Positions 44,023-51,476 of a stretch of 64,000 nucleotides of DNA are shown here, piece after piece; position 1 is the first letter of the stretch; every line of letters starts with the position of its first letter. The translations under genes were made by a program, and so were the position numbers. The DNA is from Veillonella dispar (GTDB lineage: Bacteria; Bacillota; Negativicutes; Veillonellales; Veillonellaceae): assembly GCF_900637515.1 (NCBI RefSeq), contig NZ_LR134375.1, positions 1,261,952-1,325,951 of the forward strand. The letters are read 5' to 3'. Under the pieces are notes generated by a model. That model saw nothing but the letters and a program-made list of their open reading frames with translations, searched no databases and was not told the DNA's origin.

Positions 44023-44199
44023 TTAAGCATTAGCTACTACTTGCTCACCTTTATAGTGACCACATGTAGGGCAAACACGATGAGGCATCTTAGGTTCGTG
44101 GCATTGTGGACATGCTACATAACCAGGAGCTTCTAATTTCCAATTAGCACGACGGCGATCGCGACGGCATTTAGACAATCTACGCTTAGGTACTGCCAT
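44023..44199 (-). CDS. rpmF: Ribosomal protein bL32, zinc-binding form
   Basis: 58 residues from the ATG at 44199 ([17 protein letters not shown]), with AAGGAGG 7 bases upstream. Basic N-terminus and a zinc ribbon CPQC ... CPTCG (near 30 and 43). Part of the large ribosomal subunit. Follows the DUF177 gene, the standard arrangement that often precedes fab/plsX genes. Confidence 0.97.
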   Translation of the reverse strand: MAVPKRRLSKCRRDRRRANWKLEAPGYVACPQCHEPKMPHRVCPTCGHYKGEQVVANA

Positions 44200-44224
44200 T
44201 ATCTGCACCTCCTTAGTACAATCA

Positions 44225-44737
44225 TTAGGACAATCTATCATCTTTCTCATCAAGCAAAGCACGTAACTCTGCAAATCGAGGATCCACCACAAAGGATTCA
44301 CAAGAACAAGGTGAAACATTTAAATTTGCTCCGCAATGAACGCACAATCCTTTGCAATCATCCTGACATAACACTTGAGAGGGCTCATTGATGATTAATG
44401 TATCCCTAATTAGTTCGGTTAAGTCAATTTCCTCTCCATCGAAAGGAATCACATCTTCAACAGCGTCTCTAGAATCACTAAAGATTTCCTCAAAGGAATC
44501 CTTACGATTATGCTCTGTTGTAGTTAAACAACGAGAACACTCGTAATCACCTTTAGACTCTATCGAACCTTGAACGATGTAATTTTGACCATCAAACCAA
44601 AACTCACCATTAATGGTTATATCATGACGGCTCCAAGGAAAAGCAGTTACGTCACCAAGCTCAGAGGTTGGTATCGTATAGCTATAAGGAAATTTCTTTC
44701 CTATATGTTCTTTTGCTTGCTCTACTTGCAGTTTCAT
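44225..44737 (-). CDS. DUF177 (YceD/Rpml32-associated) protein
   Basis: 170 residues from the ATG at 44737 ([11 protein letters not shown]), with GAGG 7 bases upstream; an earlier in-frame ATG lies in the leader without a site. The C-terminal half has Cys pairs CSRCL near 75 and CKGLCVHCG near 130 with the DUF177 pattern [19 protein letters not shown]. The E. coli YceD relative is linked to 23S rRNA and L32 accumulation. Directly precedes rpmF. Confidence 0.9.
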   Translation of the reverse strand: MKLQVEQAKEHIGKKFPYSYTIPTSELGDVTAFPWSRHDITINGEFWFDGQNYIVQGSIESKGDYECSRCLTTTEHNRKDSFEEIFSDSRDAVEDVIPFDGEEIDLTELIRDTLIINEPSQVLCQDDCKGLCVHCGANLNVSPCSCESFVVDPRFAELRALLDEKDDRLS

Positions 44738-44758
44738 AATCTTACCTCGACTCATAAT

Positions 44759-44787
44759 ATTATAAACATGACATAGTGCTTTGTCAA
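44759..44787 (-). promoter_or_regulatory. Perfect consensus promoter of the DUF177-rpmF unit
   Basis: Exact TTGACA (44782-44787 on the minus strand), 17-base spacer, exact TATAAT (44759-44764). It implies a leader of only about 15 bases before the ATG at 44737. Confidence 0.85.
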
Positions 44788-44789
44788 AT

Positions 44790-44828
44790 AAAAAAGACTA
44801 TCTTAAGCGGACTCAAGATAGTCTTTTT
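44790..44828 (-). terminator. Terminator of the rubredoxin gene
   Basis: A 14-bp perfect stem (44791-44804 with 44815-44828) ends in a T-run on the minus strand, directly adjoining the next promoter. Confidence 0.88.
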
Positions 44829-44838
44829 GGTAAGTCAA

Positions 44839-44973
44839 TTACATTTTTTCGAATTGGTCTTTACCAACACCGCAAATTGGGCAAACATAATCAGCTGGTT
44901 GATCTTCGAATTTTACGCCTTCAACAGCTTCGTCATAAACCCAACCACATACTACGCATACGTATTTTTCCAT
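44839..44973 (-). CDS. Very short rubredoxin
   Basis: 44 residues, translated by eye: starts [15 protein letters not shown] and ends [14 protein letters not shown]. Two Cys-x2-Cys-Gly motifs for one iron, as in rubredoxins, and the YD pair after the first. The loop between the two cysteine pairs is shorter than the usual roughly 52-residue protein, lacking about 8 residues. GAAGGAGG precedes the ATG. Own promoter and terminator. Likely a soluble electron carrier, for example for peroxide or oxygen reduction in an anaerobe. Confidence 0.88.
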   Translation of the reverse strand: MEKYVCVVCGWVYDEAVEGVKFEDQPADYVCPICGVGKDQFEKM

Positions 44974-45048
44974 GAGTATTTCCTCCTTCACTTGAAAATT
45001 ATTGTTTAATGTTTATCTTTTATAATTCAGATACTCTATCTGTAATGT

Positions 45049-45077
45049 AGTATATCAAAGATATCGAAACTTTTCAA
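45049..45077 (-). promoter_or_regulatory. Promoter of the rubredoxin gene
   Basis: On the minus strand TTGAAA (45072-45077) and TATACT (45049-45054) are separated by 17 bases, about 75 bases before the start. Confidence 0.6.
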
Positions 45078-45155
45078 TACTCATTTTCTTAATTTCTCAT
45101 TTTTTCTAATATTTAAAAAGCATATATGATATGCGGATTTGTGCTACATTATAAT

Positions 45156-45197
45156 TTGAAATGTATTATCATTTAGACTAATTATGACCTAAATTTA
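45156..45197 (+). promoter_or_regulatory. Possible promoter with FapR-like site upstream of the second fabK-like gene
   Basis: TTGAAA (45156-45161), 17 bases, TAATTA (45179-45184). Overlapping it is TTATGACCTAAATTTA (from 45182), sharing TTATGACCTA with the site at fapR. The distance to the gene is long, about 340 bases, and the stretch is very AT-rich, so chance is possible. The rest of 45198-45521 shows only AT-rich sequence with no clear element. Confidence 0.25.
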
Positions 45198-45521
45198 CCT
45201 CAATTCCTTTCCCTATTGCTACTCATCTGTCAATATATCTATTAATATAAGTAATGGCCATTATTATACCGATAGTTTTTAAGGTATTAACTAAAATAAG
45301 ACCTAAGGTGTACATAATTTATATATTATACTATTATATATAGAAGAGAATATTGTTATATTATTTATTCTAAAAGAACTTAATTAATAACTTATTATAT
45401 AAGTATGTACTTATGAACTCTTACTTCTCTATGCAATATAATCATAATAAGAACTTCACGATCTTAATATGAAATATTGATCAGAGAAATCGTCATTTAT
45501 ATTGTTATCATAGGAGGATTT

Positions 45522-46475
45522 ATGAGAACAGCTTTAACAGAACTTTTACAAATCGAATACCCTATTATCCAAGGCGCTATGGCTTGGGTATCTGAACACA
45601 AATTAGTATCTGCCGTTGCTAATGCTGGCGCAACAGGCGTTATCGCCCTCGGCGGTCGTGATGCAGAATGGACTCGCAATGAAATTCGTGCATGCAAAGA
45701 ATTAACAGATAAACCATTCGGTGTTAACCTTATGTTGATGGCTCCTAATAAAGATGAGTTAGTAGATGTTATCATCCAAGAAAAACCTGCTTTTGTAACA
45801 CTTGGTGCTGGTAATCCTGTACCATATATCAAACCTCTTCAAGAGGCTGGTATCAAGGTTATCCCTGTAGTTCCTTCCCTTAAATTAGCTAAACGTATCG
45901 AAGAAGCTGGCGCTGATGCGATGATCGTAGAAGGTATGGAAGCTGGTGGCCACATCGGTAGCCAAACAACAATGTCTTTAATGGAAAACATTTTACCTGA
46001 AATCTCTATTCCTGTAGTAGTAGCTGGCTCTATCGTTGATGGTCGCGGTCTTGCCGCTGCATTACTCATGGGTGCACAAGGTGTACAAATGGGCTCTCGC
46101 TTCTTACTTGCTGAGGAATGCCAAGCACACAAAAATATGAAAGAAGCCATTATCAAAGCTACAGATACTGATTCTGTTGTAACTGGTCTTCTCTCTGGCC
46201 ACGGTGGTGTTCGTAGTTTAAAAAATGAATTTACTACTCGCTATTTGGCCGCAGAAACTGATGGCGTTACTACCCCTGAAGAACGGACAAAAATGTCTCA
46301 AGGCACTAATAAACGCGCTGCTATTGATGGCGATGTTGTAAATGGTGCTGTACAAGTCGGTCAAGCATTGAATCGTCTTGTAGCTATTGAGCCAGCTCAT
46401 ACAATCGTTCAATCTGTAATGAACGAAGCTATCATGTCTATTCGTAAGGCTCAACGCCTTCTTGAAATTGTTTAA
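45522..46475 (+). CDS. Second FabK-like enoyl-ACP reductase/nitronate monooxygenase
   Basis: 317 residues from the ATG at 45522, which has TAGGAGG 6 bases upstream; the longer frame lacks a site. Same TIM-barrel FMN family as fabK: IEYPIIQGAMAWVSEHKLV, the His block VEGMEAGGHIGSQTTMSL near 135, AGSIVDGRGLAAALLMGA near 175, MGSRFLLAEECQAHKNMKEA near 195. It is nearer to FabK than to the cysteine-rich paralogue. Transcribed opposite to the fab operon and followed by a carbonic-anhydrase-like gene 17 bases on. A back-up enoyl reductase or a nitronate monooxygenase are both possible. Confidence 0.8.
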   Translation: MRTALTELLQIEYPIIQGAMAWVSEHKLVSAVANAGATGVIALGGRDAEWTRNEIRACKELTDKPFGVNLMLMAPNKDELVDVIIQEKPAFVTLGAGNPVPYIKPLQEAGIKVIPVVPSLKLAKRIEEAGADAMIVEGMEAGGHIGSQTTMSLMENILPEISIPVVVAGSIVDGRGLAAALLMGAQGVQMGSRFLLAEECQAHKNMKEAIIKATDTDSVVTGLLSGHGGVRSLKNEFTTRYLAAETDGVTTPEERTKMSQGTNKRAAIDGDVVNGAVQVGQALNRLVAIEPAHTIVQSVMNEAIMSIRKAQRLLEIV

Positions 46476-46492
46476 TGAATTAGGAGTACCAT

Positions 46493-47041
46493 ATGTTACC
46501 ATTTCATGGAAAATATCCAAAATTAGATCCTAAAAGTTGCGTCATGCCCGGTGCAGAACTTGCTGGTGATGTAGAACTTAAAGAATATGCTTCTATTTGG
46601 CAAAACTGTGCACTTCGTGGTGACGTAAACAAGATTGTAGTAGGTCGTTACTCTAATGTACAAGACAACTCTGTACTACATGTAGACGACGATAAAGCAT
46701 GTATTCTTGGCGATTACGTAACAATCGGCCATGGTGCCATCGTTCACGCTAGCACAATTGAAGATAATGTTTTAGTTGGCATGGGCGCCATTGTATTAAG
46801 TGGTTGTCATATCGGCTCTGGATCTATTATTGCAGCCGGTGCGGTAGTAAAAGAAAACACTGTCATCCCACCTAACTCTTTAGTAGTAGGCATTCCTGCT
46901 CGTATTGTTCGCACAGATGAAACTCAAATCGAACGTATTCACAATCAAGCTTTAAAATATAAACACTTATGGACTATTGAATACGGTATGCTTCCAGATG
47001 CAGGTGGCGAAGAATACGATAAAAACGCTAAAATCGTATAA
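46493..47041 (+). CDS. Gamma carbonic anhydrase family protein
   Basis: 182 residues, left-handed beta-helix made of hexapeptide repeats (for example IWQNCALRGDVNKIVVGRYS, VTIGHGAIVHASTI). The three metal-binding histidines are in place: LHVDDD near 63, IGHGAIVHAS near 82-87. Cytoplasmic trimer expected. Many YrdA-like members bind zinc but have unproven activity. TTAGGAG before the ATG, tightly downstream of the FabK-like gene, ending at a strong terminator. A link to acyl metabolism could reflect bicarbonate supply for acetyl-CoA carboxylase, but this is a guess. Confidence 0.85.
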   Translation: MLPFHGKYPKLDPKSCVMPGAELAGDVELKEYASIWQNCALRGDVNKIVVGRYSNVQDNSVLHVDDDKACILGDYVTIGHGAIVHASTIEDNVLVGMGAIVLSGCHIGSGSIIAAGAVVKENTVIPPNSLVVGIPARIVRTDETQIERIHNQALKYKHLWTIEYGMLPDAGGEEYDKNAKIV

Positions 47042-47052
47042 TTACATATAAT

Positions 47053-47091
47053 AAAAGCGGATAGTTGATCACAACTATCCGCTTTTATTTT
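47053..47091 (+). terminator. Terminator after the carbonic-anhydrase-like gene
   Basis: A 15-bp perfect stem (47053-47067 with 47072-47086), 4-base loop, then ATTTTTT. The gap to 47206 shows nothing else. Confidence 0.9.
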
Positions 47092-47206
47092 TTATTCACA
47101 AGCTTAATTTGCCTTTATACAACTAAATATCACATTATAACTTTATAGCATTTCAACGAAATAAAAATATATAGCCATACACATTTATAAATACTCTACT
47201 TAATAA

Positions 47207-48445
47207 CTATTTACTGGTCTTTAATTTAGCCTGAACAATTTGTTCTACCATAAGTGCTGTTCCCATGGTCAATGCTATAGGGAACAACATCTCTACAGAA
47301 AACCTAGATAACTCAAGCATAAATACACAAGATGTCATCGGCATCTTTTGAGCAAGGCCAAGGAATGCTACGGCACCGATAAATGCTGCCATACCTAATG
47401 ATATAGGGGCAACAGCAATAGACCAAATGGTACCAAATACTATAGCTAGCGTACTTCCCAACATCATAGATGGAGTAATACGGCCACCATACGCACCTGC
47501 TGCTAATGCGAGTAGTACTGCTACCCACTTAGAACCAAATAAACCTAATGCATAAGTCCATGTAATTTCATTGGTAAAAGTTAATTCATTTCCAGCTTTA
47601 CCATTCCCAAGGATTTCAGGGAAATACATAGCTAATACACCGATAAGTGTAAATGCTACGATAGAAATGGGAATCATAACAGGACTGCTACGATGAATAG
47701 CCGGCAACCTACTTTGTGTAATATTAAATAAAACTACACCTAACGCAATAATAGCACCTAAGGCAATGGAGAATTCAACATAATGGCTACCCAAGCTAGG
47801 TTGAGCCATTGTATATTGAATAACATCCCCTACACCTGCCTGTCTCGTAACAAAGGTTGCTAATCCACAGCATATAAGAGCAGCACTCATAGCCCGTATA
47901 TTCCATGTAAGAAGCAATGTTTCCAACGTAAAAATCGCTGCCGATAACGGTGAATTATAAACCGCTGCCAAGCCAGCACCTGCTGCACAAGCAATCAATA
48001 GTTGGCGATCTTCTTGTTTAATATCAAAATGTTTAACTAAAAAAGTAGTAATCCCTGCACTGGCTTCACGTGGTGCAACTTCTCGCCCTAATGGTGAACC
48101 AATACCTACGGTAATAATTTGTAAAGTTGCATGTAAAACAGTAGTAATAGGATTCATATCCATCTTACCAGATACAGCCGTTTTAATATCTACAACACCT
48201 TTACCATATCGGTGAATAAGTACCCAACCAACACCGCCTATAAGACCGCAAATAATCAATGGTATCAATCGCTCTACCGGAGATACACGAGCTACAGCAG
48301 CGCCAAAACTCATATGATCAGCAGAAGAATAATGATATACAAAGTGCTGAATTCCATGTAATAAATGTGTATAAGAGGCCCCTACTAATCCCGCTATAAA
48401 TCCAACGATAATTATGAGGCCTATTAAACGTTTATCAAATGCCAT
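47207..48445 (-). CDS. CLC-family chloride/anion channel or transporter with variant filter
   Basis: 412 residues, about ten to twelve membrane helices. The gating block PLGREVAPREASAG near residue 118 corresponds to the GREGP motif, so the gating Glu is kept but the block is GREVAP. The position of the GSGIP filter reads RYGKGVVDIKTAV, with Lys in place of the Cl-coordinating Ser. The third filter part reads YGGRITPSMMLG instead of GxFxP. The ion carried may thus differ from chloride (fluoride or another anion are possible). GGAG lies before the ATG, inside the end of nrdG, so it is cotranscribed with nrdG. Confidence 0.8.
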   Translation of the reverse strand: MAFDKRLIGLIIIVGFIAGLVGASYTHLLHGIQHFVYHYSSADHMSFGAAVARVSPVERLIPLIICGLIGGVGWVLIHRYGKGVVDIKTAVSGKMDMNPITTVLHATLQIITVGIGSPLGREVAPREASAGITTFLVKHFDIKQEDRQLLIACAAGAGLAAVYNSPLSAAIFTLETLLLTWNIRAMSAALICCGLATFVTRQAGVGDVIQYTMAQPSLGSHYVEFSIALGAIIALGVVLFNITQSRLPAIHRSSPVMIPISIVAFTLIGVLAMYFPEILGNGKAGNELTFTNEITWTYALGLFGSKWVAVLLALAAGAYGGRITPSMMLGSTLAIVFGTIWSIAVAPISLGMAAFIGAVAFLGLAQKMPMTSCVFMLELSRFSVEMLFPIALTMGTALMVEQIVQAKLKTSK

Positions 48446-48447
48446 AC

Positions 48448-48945
48448 TTACTCCATTGCTAATACGACTTCGCCTGTTTCTAATGTTTTCTTAACGTCTA
48501 TAATACGTTGATTAGATGACCCTCTAAATCGCAATGCTGGATCTTTTAGTTCATCTACAAAGCGACCGTCTACGAGAATATCAATTTCATGTAATAAAGC
48601 GCTTCTCAACTCATCTTCTAAGATATCATCTATTGTATAACCTGAATAGGCCCAAATTTTCTTTTCTGGCGCCGCCGCACGAACTGCCCGCACCACCGGT
48701 AATAAGCCTTGTACATTTTGGAACGGTTCCCCACCTAACAAGGTTAAACCTGAGCATGTTGGACTTTTCACATAGGATACAACTAAATCAGTTTCAGATT
48801 GAGTCCATTCCTTACCGGCATTAAAATTCTGGTATTCTTCATTAAAACAGTTATAGCAACAATGTGTACAACCGGTTACGAATATAGATGTACGAATACC
48901 TTCCCCATTGGCAATATCATATTGTCTTATTTGCCCATATCTCAT
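48448..48945 (-). CDS. nrdG: Anaerobic ribonucleotide reductase activase
   Basis: 165 residues from the ATG at 48945, with GGAGG 7 bases upstream. Radical SAM enzyme that generates the glycyl radical on NrdD. Cluster motif CTHCCYNCFNEEY near residue 25 (Cys-x3-Cys-x2-Cys), then LTLLGGEPFQNVQGL near 70, and WAYSGYTIDDIL near 100. Separated from nrdD by 135 bases containing a terminator-like hairpin (49017-49047), so partial read-through or a separate promoter is needed. Confidence 0.95.
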   Translation of the reverse strand: MRYGQIRQYDIANGEGIRTSIFVTGCTHCCYNCFNEEYQNFNAGKEWTQSETDLVVSYVKSPTCSGLTLLGGEPFQNVQGLLPVVRAVRAAAPEKKIWAYSGYTIDDILEDELRSALLHEIDILVDGRFVDELKDPALRFRGSSNQRIIDVKKTLETGEVVLAME

Positions 48946-49016
48946 AATTACCTCCATAATAGTGGTTATCAAATGATCAACACCATATAGATATATTTCA
49001 ATTTCTCATATATACA

Positions 49017-49047
49017 GTAAAAGCTGTGCCTTAAGCACAGCTTTTAC
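49017..49047. terminator. Hairpin terminator between nrdD and nrdG
   Basis: GTAAAAGCTGTGC (49017-49029) pairs perfectly with GCACAGCTTTTAC (49035-49047) around CTTAA. A T-rich side follows on the minus strand (TTTTACTG). Confidence 0.75.
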
Positions 49048-49080
49048 CATGTATTTATAGTAACTATAATTCTAATAATT

Positions 49081-51231
49081 TTAAATATGCATTACACGAT
49101 CTTTGATTTCTTTCGTACGACCTTCATTCCAGAAGTTTTCACCTAAATAACCACAAGTACGACGAATTACAGTTAATTTATCGCGGTTTGTGTTGTGGCA
49201 ACGAGGACATTCCCATTCATTATGTTCATTGACCTTAATTTCACCATCAAAACCACATTCGTGACAGTAGTCGGACTTGGTATTAAATTCAGCATAAGAA
49301 ATATGATCATAAATATATTGAATCATAGTCAAAACAGCTGGGATATTGTTAGTCATATTCGGAATTTCCGCATAGGAAATACAACCGCCGGTCGATTTCT
49401 TTTGGAATTCAGATTCAAAATTAAACTTATCAAATACATTGATTTCTTCACGAACATTAACGTGATAGCTATTAGTATAATATCCTTTATCAGTGATATC
49501 TTCAATTACACCAAAGCGAGCACGATCTAGAGAAGAGAATCGATTTGTTAAGCTTTCAGCAGGTGTACCATATAAACCAAAGCCAAGATTATGTTTATCA
49601 TGCCATAGATTGATGGCATCATTTAAACGATCCATAATTTTCATGGCAAATACACGACCTTTTTCACCTGTGTTAGACTCACCGGTAATCAATCGTGTTG
49701 CTTCATAAATGCCGATGTAGCCAAGAGAAATTGTCGCATAACCACCAGTAAGGAATCGACCGATTTTTTCGCCTTTTTTTAGGCGCGCAATAGCACCGTG
49801 TTGCCAATGAATTGGAGATACATCACTTACTACATCCTTTAATAAGTTATACCGTAATAGTAATGCTTTTTCTGCTAATTCAAGGCGCTTATCTAAAATT
49901 TCAAAATATTTTTCTTCGCTACCACGAGCTAAGATGCCAATTTGAGGTAAGTTCAAACTTACAACGCCCATATTAAAGCGACCATCAAACTTATAGTTCC
50001 CCTTTTCATCCTTCCAAGGAGATAAGAATGAACGACATCCCATTGGGCTAAATACATTACCTTCATAGTTTTCCTTCATCTTCTTAGCGGAAATGTAATC
50101 TGGATACATGCGTTTAGCAGTACATTGTGCAGCAAGATCAGTTAAATAGTAATATGGACTATCAGGCGTTACATTATGTTCATCAAGAACATAAATCAAT
50201 TTAGGGAATGCTGGCGTAATATATACATCAGCTTCATTTTTTACACCTTTAATGCGTTGACGCAAAATCTCTTCTGTAATAAGAGCAGCTTCTTTAGCAT
50301 ATTCATAATCAGGCTTAAAATACATGAACAATGTAACAAATGGAGATTGACCATTTGTAGTCATCAATGTATTGATTTGATATTGGATAGTTTGGATACC
50401 ATCCTTAACCTCTTTACGCGTACGTTTCCACGCAATTTCACGGGCTTTTTCCATATTTGGTTCCATACCGTAAATTTCAACTTGTTCTTCAATAACATTG
50501 TTGAGGATTTTTTCGTAAGACTTACGTACGAATGGTGCTAAGATACGATCGATACCGTTGATGCTTTGACCACCATATTGACCAGATGCAACTTGAGCAA
50601 TAATTTGTGTTGTTACGGTACATGCAACTTGGAAAGACTTAGGTGTATCAATCTTCTTACCATTGATAACTGTACCATTTGTAAGCATATCTTCCAAATT
50701 GATCAAGCAACAATTAAACATAGGTTGGATAATGTAATCCATATCATGGAAGTGGATAGCACCACTATCATGGGCTTCTAAAATATCTGTAGGAATTAAT
50801 TTACGGCGAGCGATATCCTTAGATACTTCACCAGCGATTAAATCACGTTGTGTAGATACAATAGCAGCATCCTTATTAGAGTTTTCGTCGAGAACGCTAA
50901 CATTACTGCGATCTAATAAACCGATTACATCATCATCTGTAGTATTTTGACGACGTTTAAAAGCTTGAACAGCTTTGTAACCTTCATAGGCACGTGCCGT
51001 TGCAGGATTATGATACTCAATCAACTTATAATACACTTGATCTTCAATAGCATAAATTGTCATGTCTTTTTGGAGTTTTGTAGCATATTCTTCAATTTCA
51101 TCAGCAATAAGCTGTGCCAACCCCTCTTCGTACAACCCTGTACTACTATGCTCAGCTTTTTCTATAGCCAAAGCAATCTTATTCTTATCAAATGGTACCT
51201 TTGTACCATCCCGTTTAATGACCTGCAACAT
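49081..51231 (-). CDS. nrdD: Anaerobic ribonucleoside-triphosphate reductase
   Basis: 716 residues. Makes deoxyribonucleotides without oxygen. An N-terminal ATP-cone (about 1-95) regulates by ATP/dATP. The catalytic core contains SQVACTVTT-like SFQVACTVTTQIIAQVASGQ near 200 and GCRSFLSPWKDEKGN near 395. The C-terminus has the four-Cys zinc site (CHECGF ... CPRCHN near 660) and the glycyl-radical motif RRTCGYLGENFWNEGRTKEI near 690. GGGGAGG 7 bases before the ATG. Preceded by a promoter with NrdR-like boxes and a leader hairpin. Confidence 0.97.
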   Translation of the reverse strand: MLQVIKRDGTKVPFDKNKIALAIEKAEHSSTGLYEEGLAQLIADEIEEYATKLQKDMTIYAIEDQVYYKLIEYHNPATARAYEGYKAVQAFKRRQNTTDDDVIGLLDRSNVSVLDENSNKDAAIVSTQRDLIAGEVSKDIARRKLIPTDILEAHDSGAIHFHDMDYIIQPMFNCCLINLEDMLTNGTVINGKKIDTPKSFQVACTVTTQIIAQVASGQYGGQSINGIDRILAPFVRKSYEKILNNVIEEQVEIYGMEPNMEKAREIAWKRTRKEVKDGIQTIQYQINTLMTTNGQSPFVTLFMYFKPDYEYAKEAALITEEILRQRIKGVKNEADVYITPAFPKLIYVLDEHNVTPDSPYYYLTDLAAQCTAKRMYPDYISAKKMKENYEGNVFSPMGCRSFLSPWKDEKGNYKFDGRFNMGVVSLNLPQIGILARGSEEKYFEILDKRLELAEKALLLRYNLLKDVVSDVSPIHWQHGAIARLKKGEKIGRFLTGGYATISLGYIGIYEATRLITGESNTGEKGRVFAMKIMDRLNDAINLWHDKHNLGFGLYGTPAESLTNRFSSLDRARFGVIEDITDKGYYTNSYHVNVREEINVFDKFNFESEFQKKSTGGCISYAEIPNMTNNIPAVLTMIQYIYDHISYAEFNTKSDYCHECGFDGEIKVNEHNEWECPRCHNTNRDKLTVIRRTCGYLGENFWNEGRTKEIKDRVMHI

Positions 51232-51282
51232 ATTGGCAACCTCCCCATTTTGTTACCGCTGAAATATATGTTAAGACATAGA

Positions 51283-51308
51283 AAAAAGTATGGAAAACCA
51301 TACTTTTT
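51283..51308 (-). terminator. Terminator-like hairpin in the nrdD leader (possible attenuator)
   Basis: An 11-bp perfect stem (51283-51293 with 51298-51308) with loop TTTT on the minus strand is followed by T-rich sequence. It lies between the predicted nrdD promoter and the gene, about 50 bases before the ATG. Confidence 0.6.
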
Positions 51309-51371
51309 ATAAATTTATATGTAAAAATGTAAAGAATTATGACTAAACTCTCTATTTTTTACCGCTAACTC

Positions 51372-51400
51372 AGTATACTATATATGGTGGTTGTTTTCAA
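51372..51400 (-). promoter_or_regulatory. Probable nrdD promoter
   Basis: On the minus strand TTGAAA (51395-51400) and TATACT (51372-51377) are separated by 17 bases. The NrdR-like boxes overlap it. Confidence 0.65.
51375..51390. promoter_or_regulatory. NrdR-box-like site 1
   Basis: The plus strand reads ATACTATATATGGTGG, matching the NrdR consensus (acaCwATATaTwGtgt) at about 13 of 16 positions. It overlaps the promoter spacer and -10. A second site lies 32 bp away. Confidence 0.5.
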
Positions 51401-51406
51401 GAACAA

Positions 51407-51422
51407 ATACAATATAAAGTAA
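51407..51422. promoter_or_regulatory. NrdR-box-like site 2
   Basis: ATACAATATAAAGTAA, weaker than site 1 but on the same face of the helix at a 32-bp (three-turn) spacing, as is typical of NrdR operators. It is upstream of the -35. Confidence 0.4.
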
Positions 51423-51471
51423 AAATAGGCTCTTTTAGCCATGCCAATACAGCATGAATAAAAGAACCTAT
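51421..51471 (-). terminator. Terminator of the CpsB-like gene
   Basis: A 20-pair stem with one mismatch (51425-51444 with 51452-51471) is followed by TTTTTAC on the minus strand. Confidence 0.82.
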
Positions 51472-51476
51472 ATAAA

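Noticed and set aside
44781-44975. Plus-strand frames across the rubredoxin region
   Set aside because: The minus strand holds a clear rubredoxin with promoter, ribosome site and terminator; the plus frames are its shadows.
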